Assembly: GCA_965218865.1 (NCBI GenBank)
Contig: CBDCME010000080.1
Location: forward strand, 1-64,000
Length of the DNA stretch: 64,000 nucleotides
From: CBDCME01 sp965218865
Lineage (GTDB): Bacteria > Pseudomonadota > Alphaproteobacteria > JAAXGF01
Direction: 5' to 3'
Under the pieces are notes generated by a model. It worked only from the letters and a program-made list of their open reading frames with translations. It had not been told where the DNA came from and made no database searches. A program made the position numbers and the translations under genes. How positions within the stretch are numbered: position 1 is the first letter of the stretch; the number at the start of each line of letters is the position of its first letter. This document shows, piece after piece, positions 46,048 through 54,848 of this stretch.

Positions 46048-46197
46048 ATGACGATGAGAAATCCGTATGGCCCGCGGAAGAGCACGACGATCATGCTCTG
46101 GCTTGCCGGTCTCGTCGGCATCGTTTTTGCTATGGCTGTCGTCTTCGTGTATTTCTATCTCCGCGTAGGATATCTCCCCCTGGGGTTTTCTCTCTAA
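46048..46197 (+). CDS. 49-residue single-span membrane peptide
   Basis: ATG 46048 to TAA 46197: MTMRNPYGPRKSTTIM, then the hydrophobic stretch LAGLVGIVFAMAVVFVYFYL and a short tail LRVGYLPLGFSL. A positively charged N-terminus followed by one membrane helix suggests an inner-membrane peptide. The ribosome site is weak, and an internal ATG at 46054 is possible. No family recognised. It lies just outside the inverted repeat of the IS1595-type transposon. Confidence 0.45.
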   Translation: MTMRNPYGPRKSTTIMLWLAGLVGIVFAMAVVFVYFYLRVGYLPLGFSL

Positions 46198-46351
46198 CGA
46201 CGCATCGATAGCGTTGCATGGCTCGGTGCATAACGATCTCCGGGTTTTCTGGAACGGAATTTCCTAGATTAAGACATTGACGAGCCGCCTAATGTGTGGT
46301 ACGTTCATTCTTGCAACAGATTGAACCAACCACCAACCAAGGCGGCTCGCC

Positions 46352-47236
46352 ATGAACATCATACAGATTTTCGAGCGTTTTCCCACCCAACAAGATTGCA
46401 TAGTCCACCTGGAGAAAGCCCGGTGGGGTGATAAGCCTCTCTGTCCCTACTGTGGATCGGACAATACGGCCCCTCACAGACACCGCCACTGCTGTAATCC
46501 GTGCGGCACTTCGTTCAGCGTGACGGTCGGCACGATCTTCCATCACACACACTTGCCGCTCCAAAAGTGGTTCCTGGCGATCATGCTCATGCTGAACGCC
46601 AAAAAGGGACTATCCGCCCTCCAACTGTCCCGCGACATCAGCGTGAACAAGAACACCGCTTGGCGGATCACCATGCAAATCCGCAAGGCTATGACGCAGG
46701 GCGAGCAACGCGACATGCTGACTGGCATCGTCGAGATGGATGAGACGTACGTTGGTGGCAAGCCGCGCAAGGGAACCAAGGGCGACGGGCCGGACGGCAA
46801 GCACAAGACGGGTCGGGGAACCAAAAAGGCTCCCGTCGTCGGCGCTGTCGAGCGTGGCGGCAACGTCACGGCTAAGGCCGTTCATAAGGGCAAGATGAAG
46901 GGAAAGCACATGCGGGCATTCGTGCGGGATCGCGTGGACACTTCCAAGGCCAGCCTCATCACAGACGAATACAAAGCGTATCTGGGCATGTCCAAGCTGT
47001 TGCCGCACAGTGTCATCAAGCACGATGACTGGTACGTGAACGGTGACATTCACACCAACACGATTGAAGGGTTTTGGGCGCTCTTGAAGCGCGGGATGTT
47101 CGGCCAGTTCCACAGCGTGAGCCGCCGTCACCTGCAAAAGTACGTCGATGAGTTCTGCTACCGCTACAACTTGCGCAAGGCCGATCCTCTAGCGGCCTTT
47201 GATCTCACCATCAATCGTGGGTTGGGGGTGGTGTGA
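46352..47236 (+). CDS. IS1595-family transposase (ISXO2-like)
   Basis: 294 residues. The N-terminal zinc ribbon is CPYCGSDN...HCCNPCGTSF. The ISXO2-like DDE-type domain shows IVEMDETYVGGKPRKG, LITDEYKAYLGMSK and NGDIHTNTIEGFWALLKRGM. Length and motif order are normal and the frame is intact. Its stop TGA shares a base with the ATG of the P63C gene (TGATG), so translation of the cargo is coupled to that of the transposase. Confidence 0.93.
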   Translation: MNIIQIFERFPTQQDCIVHLEKARWGDKPLCPYCGSDNTAPHRHRHCCNPCGTSFSVTVGTIFHHTHLPLQKWFLAIMLMLNAKKGLSALQLSRDISVNKNTAWRITMQIRKAMTQGEQRDMLTGIVEMDETYVGGKPRKGTKGDGPDGKHKTGRGTKKAPVVGAVERGGNVTAKAVHKGKMKGKHMRAFVRDRVDTSKASLITDEYKAYLGMSKLLPHSVIKHDDWYVNGDIHTNTIEGFWALLKRGMFGQFHSVSRRHLQKYVDEFCYRYNLRKADPLAAFDLTINRGLGVV

Positions 47237-48129
47237 TGGCCAAGGAACCTTTGAAAGTCATCGCTGGCGCCCCTGACCGACCACTGGTCATAGGGGACAT
47301 TGAAATCCCGTGCTACGTGCTTGAAGACGAGACGCGCGTATTGGTACAGGCTGCCATGATTTCCGGGCTTGGCATGGCCCGTGGCAGCGGCGGTTCCGGC
47401 GGTAGTGATCGACTCTTGGCTTTTTCGACCGGGAAGCTGATAAATCCCTTTGTTTCCAAAAAGTTAACGGGTGTGATCCAAACCCCGGTCAGATTCCACC
47501 TTCCGCAGGGAGGAATCGCGTATGGCTACCCCGCAGCTCTTCTGGCCGATCTTTGTGAAGCCGTACTGGCTGCTCGCAATGACGGCGTGTTGCAAACACA
47601 ACAACTGCACATAGCTGCCCGATGCGAACTCCTAATGCGGGGCTTTGCCCGGGTTGGTATCGAGGCAGTAGTGGACGAGGTTACCGGATATCAGCGTATT
47701 CGCCATGAACGTGCGCTCGCTACGATCCTTGAAAAGTTCATCGTGGCGGAACTTCAGCCGTGGAAGAAAACCTATCCTTACGGCTTTTATCTCGAAATTT
47801 GCCACCTTCGCAAGTGGCCCATGGAGTATGCCGTCAAGCGACCGAAGATCGTAGGAAGTTGGACCGACGACATGGTTTACGCCCGGATCGCGCCTGGGGT
47901 TCTCGAAGAACTGCGGCAACTTAACCCGAGGCAACCCGGCGGTGAGCGTAAGTGGCGGCATCATCAGTGGTTCAAGCCCGATCCCGGCTACATCAAATTG
48001 AACCAACACATCGCAGCCGTCCGGGCGCTCATGCGCGCCGCACCGAACTGGGGGGTGTTTCAGCGCAGTCTCAAACGAGCCTTCCCGAAGCTACGCGATC
48101 AATACGAACTGGACCTCGGAGACGATTGA
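47236..48129 (+). CDS. P63C domain-containing protein (transposon cargo)
   Basis: 297 residues from ATG 47236. The first part (GDIEIPCYVLEDETRVLVQA, MISGLGMARG) and the C-terminal part (KTYPYGFYLEICHLRKWPME, YARIAPGVLEELRQLNPR, KWRHHQWFKPDPGYIKLNQH) fit the P63C family (PF10546), known mainly from phages and mobile elements and without an established function. The segment GYPAALLADLCEAVLAARND resembles the KilA/ORF6N-like leader often seen before P63C. It sits between the transposase and the SeqA_N/RAMA-like gene, inside the inverted repeats. A DNA-related role is likely by association only. Confidence 0.82.
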   Translation: MAKEPLKVIAGAPDRPLVIGDIEIPCYVLEDETRVLVQAAMISGLGMARGSGGSGGSDRLLAFSTGKLINPFVSKKLTGVIQTPVRFHLPQGGIAYGYPAALLADLCEAVLAARNDGVLQTQQLHIAARCELLMRGFARVGIEAVVDEVTGYQRIRHERALATILEKFIVAELQPWKKTYPYGFYLEICHLRKWPMEYAVKRPKIVGSWTDDMVYARIAPGVLEELRQLNPRQPGGERKWRHHQWFKPDPGYIKLNQHIAAVRALMRAAPNWGVFQRSLKRAFPKLRDQYELDLGDD

Positions 48130-48138
48130 GAGGAAAGC

Positions 48139-48609
48139 ATGACAAAGGGGACCCGCACTCGATCCATCGAAATTGACTTCGAGGTCTATCAACTGATCGT
48201 GATAGAAAAGCGAGGATTCCACGAGTCAGATAACGTTGCGCTTCGTCGTCTTTTGAAGCTCAGAGATGATCCGCCTGAAGCAACTGCTGAACTGGTTGAA
48301 CCACGTAAGCCGATGTCACGTGGAAGTTGGAAGGGACGATATGGGGTAATTCTGCCGCCGGGCACAGAATTGAAAATGGAATGCAACGACCATGAATATC
48401 ACGGCGTGATTAAAAACGGTACATGGCATGTGGAAGGCAGATCGTATAATTCGCCGTCTAGGGCCGCGGCTGGAGCTGCGAGAGTTACTGCACTGAATGG
48501 TTGGATATATTGGCAAGTCAAGCGTCCATCGGATGAGAGGTGGATAGCTTTGAACTCGCTTAGGGCAACAATGCCAAAATCTAGAAAGCGAAGATCGTCA
48601 ATGTCTTAA
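48139..48609 (+). CDS. SeqA_N-like plus RAMA-like domain protein (transposon cargo)
   Basis: 156 residues from ATG 48139 with GAGAGGAAAG upstream. Residues about 8-42 (RSIEIDFEVYQLIV, HESDNVALRRLLKL) resemble the ribbon-helix-helix N-terminal domain of SeqA. Residues about 60-140 (GVILPPGTELKMECNDHEYH, GVIKNGTWHVEGRSYNSPSR, LNGWIYWQVKRP) resemble the RAMA domain found with restriction and DNA-modification proteins. This pairing suggests DNA binding, possibly sensing modified DNA, but that is inference. The last codons overlap the right inverted repeat. Confidence 0.65.
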   Translation: MTKGTRTRSIEIDFEVYQLIVIEKRGFHESDNVALRRLLKLRDDPPEATAELVEPRKPMSRGSWKGRYGVILPPGTELKMECNDHEYHGVIKNGTWHVEGRSYNSPSRAAAGAARVTALNGWIYWQVKRPSDERWIALNSLRATMPKSRKRRSSMS

Positions 48610-48894
48610 TCTAGGAAATTCCGTTCTGGAATAAGTCGAGCAATTGAGCGGCCAAAGCGGAGTCCGCAACGGGTCGGACTCGGCGGTCGGCCAGCGCGTT
48701 CCATGGTGTGCCGCTTTCTGAACCCCAAGCGGACGTGGCCCAGGCACGAGATCATCGCGGATTCCCCCCTTTGAGGTTCTTGATAGCCTAGTTTGACCGA
48801 TCATCCCGTCGCCCAATCACGGCAGCCAATCTCATCTATTTCGAGGCCAAAAATCGCGATGATCTCGCGCCCGAGCCCGGATAATCCGCGACAA

Positions 48895-49338
48895 CTAGCG
48901 TTCGGGTCCGGTGATCAAGCGGATACGACGGTTGAAGGTCAGGTACGACCAGTCCATCAGGACCGAGGTCCGGTTGCGCGCGTCGACAAGACAAGGCGAC
49001 GTGAGGCAGAGCCACCAGGCAACGGTCCCGCCCAGGCGCACCAGGCGCAGATCGGCGACGGCGGCGCCGCGCCCGATGGTCGCCATCGAACCGAGATCGC
49101 GGTAGCGGAACGGACCGGGATGGGCCCGGGAGTCGATCCTGGCCCGCAAGACCTTGGCCACGTACTCGCCCTGTTGCTTGGCCACCGCGGCCAGGCCCGG
49201 CAGTGGCTTGCCGTCGCTTCCCGGACAGCTGGCGGTATCGCCGAGGGCGAAGATGTTGTCGTGGCCCGGGACCGAAAGGTCGTCGTTGACGAAGATCCGG
49301 CACACCCTGTCGCGCCTTGCCCCGATCCACCGCCCGGC
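48895..49338 (-). pseudogene. Type II NADH dehydrogenase, C-terminal part (split by IS1634-type element)
   Basis: Reads AGRWIGARRDRV, then FVNDDLSVPGHDNIFALGDT, LAAVAKQQGEYVAKVLRARI, FRYRDLGSMATIGRGAAVAD and MDWSYLTFNRRIRLITGPER. These are the second FAD-binding segment (ALGD) and the membrane-associated C-terminus of NDH-2 enzymes. It continues exactly where the N-terminal part stops on the far side of the element at 51361. Broken gene. Confidence 0.88.
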
Positions 49339-51360
49339 CTAGCCCAACTTCCTTATTCTGCGGGGTAGAATCGTGGTATTTGGTTGAGCTATTTTTTCGT
49401 CACTACTTCAGGCTCCCCCCGGTTCGTTTGGGGGCCATGATGCGTTCGGGGATGTCGAGCAGGCGGTAGGTCTCGCAGTGCTCGGGCTCGGGGGTGGAGG
49501 CTTGGCGGATGCGCAAGGTCTCGCCGTTGCTCGTGGGCAGGACGACGGTGCAGGTTTGGTGGCTGCTCAGGCTCTCGCGGAGACTCGCCCAGGAGGTGTG
49601 AACATCCTGGCAGGGTTTTCTCGATCGCAACCAGGAGGTGATAGGCGAGCACGGCAAGGAAGATGTGGGTGTCCACGCGGCGCTCGATCTGATGGAAGAT
49701 GGGTCGCACGGCGAGCGGGCTCTTGATGTTTCTAAAGGCGTTTTCGACCCGGGTGAGCAAGGTGTAGGTGTGCCAGACCTCTTCCGGATCGAGGTCCGAG
49801 CGATCGGTCTTGAGCAGGTAGCAGCCGTCGAGCGCCTTGGTGCGTCTTTGGGCATCGAGTTGCCTGGTGAGGCGCTTGCTCTCAGGGGTCGATAACGTAG
49901 TAGCGGGCGACGCGCGGGTAGCACTCCTTGAGCCGGCCGATGGCCTCGCCGATCTTGAGCGGGTTTTTCAGCCGGCCTTTGGCGATACGCTGGGCCAGGC
50001 GGTCGAGATCGGCTTGGAGGCGGGCCTCCTGTTTTTCGCGGATGGCGCGGTCCTTGGCGCTCCGGGCCTCGCTGTGGCAAAGCACGTAGGTTGTCTTGCC
50101 CCGGCGCTCGGCCTTGACCGGGGTCTTCTTCTGATGGGGGTTGCGCGGCGAGGTCTGACGCGGGACCTCGACGAAGCCCTCGGCCTCGGCGTATGCGGCG
50201 AGCCACTGGTCACGCTCGGGCTGGCGGCTGGCGACGATATAGTGGAGTCCCCGGGCGCGCAGCTCGGCCAGGTTCTCGTCATGGGCCATGCCGCGGTCGA
50301 CGAGCACGGTCTGGCCCTCCTTGAGGCCGACGCGCTTGGCGAGTCGGTCGAGCATGGCGCCGAGGGTGGATCTATCCTGGACGCTCAAGACTTCATGGGC
50401 GAGGGGGAAGCCCTCGCGGCCAAGCACGAGAGCGAGGAGGACCTGTTTGCAGTCGCCCCGCTTGTCGCGTGAATAGCCGCGCTTGGCCTTGGCGAGCGCC
50501 TGGCCCTCGAAGTAGGTCGAGGACAGATCGTAGAGGTAGATGCCGGCGTCGAGATTGAAGAGCGAGCGCTCGCGCGCGGCCAGGGCCGCCTCGATGGCGG
50601 CGCGCTGCGGGTAGAGTTTGTCCATGTTAGCGTAGAGGGGATCCTCGCTGATCTGCTCGAGATCGAGGCCGAGGATGTCGTCAAGTGCACTGGTGCGGAA
50701 CCAACCCGGCATGGCGTGCTCGGACGCCGGCGCGACGAGGCGGTTGAGGACCATGGCGCAGGTGAGTTGCCCGCTCGTCGAGGCCGAGCTCGGAGAGGAT
50801 GTCGTCGAGACCCAAGCGGCGCCATAATTGATAGCCGACGTGCACGGGCCCGGCCGCGCGGTGACGCTCGGTGGTCACGCGCGCGGGATCGAGGGCGATC
50901 GTCTCGGCTTTGCCGCGCCGCGCCGCTGGCGCGCTCTCGCCTTGGCGACGATCTCGGCGACTTCGGGATCGGACGTGTCTTCAAGCAGCTCGCCCTGGCC
51001 CGCGAGGGCGTCTTCGATCTTATGGGCAAGCTTGAGCCACTCGGCGCGCGGCCGCGGTGAGAGGTCCCCGAGCGAGCAGACGGTCTTCTGGCGCGGACCC
51101 TTAGGCGTCCTGACCGATTCGACGAGGACATAGTTGGTGTAGGTCTTGTCCTTGTAGCGACGGCTCGCCCTGCGCCAGTACATGCGCCACTACATACATC
51201 CGTATCTCCTAAAACACAAGCAGAACCAAACACGAATTATCCACTACAAACACAGAAGCGCGGCCCCACCCATTGATTTTGCTGGCCTTTTCCGACCCCG
51301 CTCCCCGAAAAACCACCCCATTACCGAAAATCTCCCAATTCTCCAAGGAAGTTGGGCTAG
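49339..51360 (-). mobile_element. IS1634-type element, copy B
   Basis: The same 2,022-bp length and the same ends (CTAGCCCAACTTCCTT and complement) as the copy at 10784-12805. Throughout the compared stretches the two agree, including all frame breaks of the transposase. It splits the NDH-2 gene. Confidence 0.9.
49389..51183 (-). pseudogene. IS1634-family transposase, multiple frameshifts (copy B)
   Basis: Matches the product at 10834-12628 in every piece: N-terminal MYWRRASRRYKDKTYTNYVL, core with VLVDRGMAHDEN, and VENAFRNIKSPLAVRP, separated by the same four frame breaks. The shared lesions show that the element spread after, or together with, its decay, or that a fixed recoding or shared sequence error exists. 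Confidence 0.85.
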
Positions 51361-52274
51361 GAGGCCGCGACTCCGGCGGCCCAAAAAGCGTTGTTGGCGT
51401 CGATACGGTCTCCGTTGACGATCACATGATCTTCCTTGACGTCCTCGACACGGCTTTTTAGCCGAACCTCAACCCCGAGTTCCCGCAGGCAGTCGCAGGC
51501 GCGGCGCGAGAGGATCTCGGGCATGGCCGGCAGCAGGCGTGGGGCGGATTGAACCAGGACCACGCGCGCCATCGCCGGATCGAGGTTACGGAATTCGCCT
51601 TTCGTTCCGTGCCGGGCCGACTCGGCGATGGCCCCCGCCATCTCGACGCCGGTGGGTCTGCCGCCAACGACGATAAAGGTGAGGTGACGCCGCTGGGCCT
51701 CGATATCGGTACAGTTTTCGGCGTTTTCGAAGGCCAGCAGGAGGCGGCGCCGAATCGCGGTCGCGTCGTCGATCTTCTTGGGGCCGGGGGCGTGGGGTTC
51801 CCATTCGTCCTTGCCGAAATAACTGCGCTTGGCCCCCGTCGCCAGGACGAGATAGGGGGATACGCTGATCCGAAGTCACGACTTCGCCCTTCTCGGTGTC
51901 GGCGTCCACCGCCCGCCCCATGACGCCGCCGCGATTGCCTTGATCGCTTAGGAGCCAGCGGATCGGCGTCGCGATGTCGGCCGGAGACAGGTTGGCGGTC
52001 GCCACCGGGTAGAGCAGGGGCTGAAACAAGTGGTAATTGCGCCGGTCGATGAGGGTCACCTTGGCCAGGGCGTGGCGCAAACCCAGGGTTGCCGCGACAC
52101 CGGCCTGGCCGCGCCGGCAACGACGTAGACGACCGAGAGCCAGGCCCGCACCAAGAGATCGAACGGCGCGGCAAGGTGCCGTTCCAGGTACAGGAAAACG
52201 TCCTTGACGACCTCCGCCCACGGCGCCAGCCACGGCGCAACCCTTTCCCAAAGACCCGACATGTTCACCCCCAA
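51361..52274 (-). pseudogene. Type II NADH dehydrogenase, N-terminal and middle part, frameshifted
   Basis: Minus-strand pieces give KVTLIDRRNYHLFQPLLYPV, ANLSPADIATPIRWLL, RARRRLTF-like middle segments in shifted frames, then EFRNLDPAMARVVLVQSAPR, LLPAMPEILSRRACD and NAFWAAGVAAS up to the element. These are classic NDH-2 motifs (quinone-reducing, non-proton-pumping NADH dehydrogenase). At least two frame breaks occur between 52110 and 51640. The extreme N-terminus from ATG 52274 (MSGLWERVAPWLAPW, PFDLLVRAWLSVVYVVAG) is not NDH-like but resembles the first helix of DoxX-type membrane proteins. Confidence 0.82.
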
Positions 52275-52331
52275 GGGGAGGTTGAGTTCAGACGCGTAAT
52301 CGCCGGGAACCGATGCCCGGCCGCGATGACC

Positions 52332-52901
52332 TCACCCCTTCAAATCGGGATATCCGCGCAAATAGACCCAGTCGTCGTCTTGCGCCGGCAAATGGCAGGG
52401 AATGCACGCGTCCTTGTAGTCCTCGGTGACGACGGTCTTGGGATCGTCGCCGTTGAACATGGCCCAGCCCCAGCCATCGCCCCACAGTTTGTTCTCGGGA
52501 AAACGGCTTTGGGTATCCTTGATCATGACGAACCAGATCGCGACGTCGTCGGCCCAGCCGACCCGCCCCGTCGTCATATCGCCGACCTTCGCGTTGCGGA
52601 CTTCCTTCACCAGCACCGCCCCGTCGGGGAACTTGCCGGTCTTGCGAAAGGCCGCGATCGTGCTGGGTTGGGTATAGACGTTGTGCAACGCGGCGATCGG
52701 CGCGTTCTCCTCGTCGTCGGCGCCGACCCCCCAGGAACCGATATGAGGCCAATCGCGGAAACCCTCGGGAAGCGATATCGCCCCCTGGTCATCGACGGTG
52801 CTCTTGTAGGTGTCGTCCTCACCCTTTTGTCCGCAACCCGCGACCAGGGTGATGGCAATCCCACCGGCGATCGCCGCGCCTAAAGTCATGGTCCGTTTCA
52901 T
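52332..52901 (-). CDS. Cytochrome P460 family lipoprotein
   Basis: 189 residues from the third of three consecutive ATG codons (52901), which gives the best distance from GGGAGG. Lipoprotein signal: TLGAAIAGGIAITLVAGC, with lipidated Cys. The mature part has the P460 fold features DWPHIGSWGV, GAVLVKEVRN, AIWFVMIKDTQ and the haem-binding CIPCH motif near the C-terminus. Cytochrome P460-type proteins are periplasmic c-type haem proteins, some oxidising hydroxylamine; in many organisms the role is unknown. Just upstream of the NDH-2 gene on the same strand, possibly one transcript originally. Confidence 0.88.
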   Translation of the reverse strand: MKRTMTLGAAIAGGIAITLVAGCGQKGEDDTYKSTVDDQGAISLPEGFRDWPHIGSWGVGADDEENAPIAALHNVYTQPSTIAAFRKTGKFPDGAVLVKEVRNAKVGDMTTGRVGWADDVAIWFVMIKDTQSRFPENKLWGDGWGWAMFNGDDPKTVVTEDYKDACIPCHLPAQDDDWVYLRGYPDLKG

Positions 52902-52907
52902 CATCAT

Positions 52908-53796
52908 CCTCCCATCGTTGAAATCGTTGCGCCTGGACAGTCGAGTCCGTTCGTTCCACGGGCGCCAAAGGCCGACACCTGATGTGAGAAGGAAACAGGA
53001 ATGGCTCTCTTCCGTTTTGCCAACATGTTGTCGTCTCCCAGACGTTTATCGACATCCCCATTCAGTGACGAAAAAACCACCTTGGGAAATATCGTTTGGT
53101 TCCGAATTCGATAACCGCACGTTATAGCGCCCGCCCAACGCTGTCTCGGAAAAACCGATGATTCGAATACCCAAAAAATTTTCAACAACGAGTCTCGGCC
53201 AAATTTTTTTCGACCGAATCTTCGCTCTTTTCCAACCTTCATCGACGACAAAAAACGAAGCAATCCCGCAGTTTTCGTCGGCAAAAAATCGTCTCGACTC
53301 GGGCCCGGAATCGGGTCCCGAAACGCGCCCGAAAAAACACTGTCGACAAAGCTTGCAAAGCGAAAAAATTTCTTGCAATTTATGACTACGCCCCGGACGT
53401 CTTCCCAAGGACGAATTCGAGGTCGCGAAAAATTATCAACGAGGGAGATTGCCAGCGCGGCCGACGGCTTCGAAACAAACATTCTAGAAACTCGAAAATA
53501 GCGACGCGACGAGGCGTGTTCAGCCTCCGAAAGTCGACAACGAAACGGCGAAAAAATCGGTCGCGAAGAATCACTGGGTGTGATTGTTATTGGAGGCGTG
53601 GGATGTTTATCGCGCGGGCTCCGAAAGTTGACGTGGCGAGTAATCTCGGGAAGGGGAAGCCGCCGGAAAACAGGCTCTATCGCGGCGTTTGCGGCTGCGG
53701 TGGACGGTGCATCCCCGGTCATGAACTCGGCGCCTTCGGGTGGCTGGGACTTGGCCTCGCGGAACATGAAACACGGACAATGAACGATCCTATGCC
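52908..53796. other. Long AT-richer non-coding region
   Basis: About 890 bp between divergent genes (cytochrome P460 and the Bax-like protein). Between roughly 53060 and 53570 it is visibly richer in A and T runs (AAAAAATTTTC, CGAAAAAA) than the rest of the window. A long frame crosses it on the minus strand, but its composition (Phe, Arg and Ser rich) has no family resemblance and no ribosome site. I see no RNA gene with confidence. Confidence 0.5.
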
Positions 53797-54837
53797 ATGA
53801 ATCCTCTAGCACGTTATTCGCATCCAAGGCTTCCCTTCATCGGCGTTCTCGCGCTCATCGCCGCGATTGTTTTGGGGCTGGCGAATCCGAGCCGGAACGA
53901 CGTTCTTCTGGCGCCTGATCTTTCGGTTGGTACGGTACCGTTGGCGGGCGGAAACGGCGCCAATGATTCAGCACCTATCGGGGTTCGAAAAGGGGCGCCG
54001 CGAAACGTCTCGATCGCGGCGCGCGGGAGCCTTGAAAACGGGACCGGCGAATCGGATTTGCGCGTCGCCAGAAGCGGTTCCGAATTCGGCGGGAATGACT
54101 TCCCCGTGACCGTCGTGCCGCGTCGGATCGCGGGCACGATTCCGAGCCATCTCCAGACCCTCGAATCGACGGCGGAACGCAAGCACGTATTCATCACTTC
54201 GATGTTGCCGCTCATACTGCTGGTCAACGAAACCATCGCCGCCAACCGCCGTGATCTCTTGGCGTTGCGCGAGCGCCTCGCCGCCGATGGCATGGGGTTA
54301 ACCCCGCGCGATCGATTCTGGCTCGCGCGGATCCGGGCCCGTTACGGGGCCGCGAATCTCGATTTCGATTCACTGCTGCTGCACGTCGACGTCGTGCCTC
54401 CCTCGCTGGCGCTTGCCCAGGCGGCCGAGGAATCGGGTTGGGGCACGTCGCGATACGCACGCGAGGGCAACGCCGTCTTCGGCCAATATACGTACCGTCA
54501 GGGGCGCGGACTGGTACCGCGCCGCCGCGACGGCGGGGAGCGGCACGAGGTCAGGGCGTTCGGCGCCCTGGTGGATTCCGTTGCCGCCTACGTGCTGAAC
54601 CTGAACTCGCACCATGCCTATCGGGAGTTCCGGGCCAAGCGCGCGACCTTGCGCGCCCAACGCCAAAATCTCGACGGCATGGTCCTGGCCGGAACGCTAC
54701 GGCGCTACTCCGAACGGGGGGAGGAATACATCAACTCGGTGCGGTCGATCATCCGCGACAATGAACTGATGCGTTTCGACCGCTCGCGCCTGGTCGACGA
54801 AGACATCGTCACGACCCCCAAAACACCGCCGGTATAG
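53797..54837 (+). CDS. Bax-like glucosaminidase-domain protein
   Basis: 346 residues. An N-terminal membrane anchor or signal (LPFIGVLALIAAIVLGLA) and a long variable linker come before a glucosaminidase/Bax domain from about residue 130. FITSMLPLILLVNETIAANR, SLALAQAAEESGWGTSRYAR (catalytic Glu region) and EGNAVFGQYTY are typical of Bax proteins and GH73-type N-acetylglucosaminidases that cut peptidoglycan. Likely acts in the periplasm. Convergent with the polysaccharide deacetylase gene, 11 bp between stop codons. Intact. Confidence 0.88.
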   Translation: MNPLARYSHPRLPFIGVLALIAAIVLGLANPSRNDVLLAPDLSVGTVPLAGGNGANDSAPIGVRKGAPRNVSIAARGSLENGTGESDLRVARSGSEFGGNDFPVTVVPRRIAGTIPSHLQTLESTAERKHVFITSMLPLILLVNETIAANRRDLLALRERLAADGMGLTPRDRFWLARIRARYGAANLDFDSLLLHVDVVPPSLALAQAAEESGWGTSRYAREGNAVFGQYTYRQGRGLVPRRRDGGERHEVRAFGALVDSVAAYVLNLNSHHAYREFRAKRATLRAQRQNLDGMVLAGTLRRYSERGEEYINSVRSIIRDNELMRFDRSRLVDEDIVTTPKTPPV

Positions 54838-54848
54838 AAACCCGTCCA

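Larger units (their letters stand above)
46251..48627 (+). mobile_element. IS1595-family transposon with two cargo genes
   Basis: About 2.38 kb bounded by a 30-bp perfect inverted repeat. The left arm is 46252-46281, beginning GAACGGAATTTCCTAGATTA and ending AGACATTGAC. The right arm is its exact complement at 48597-48626. Outside these, a few more bases match imperfectly, so the exact ends and the target duplication are unclear. Inside are the transposase and two further genes in the same direction, tightly packed (1-bp overlap, then a 9-bp gap), with the right repeat overlapping the last codons of the third gene. The cargo is therefore an integral part of the element. Confidence 0.88.

Noticed and set aside
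52904..53827. 307-codon minus-strand frame in the AT-richer intergenic region
   Set aside because: No start signal, no recognisable motif and an odd composition; it extends into two divergent genes' upstream regions.
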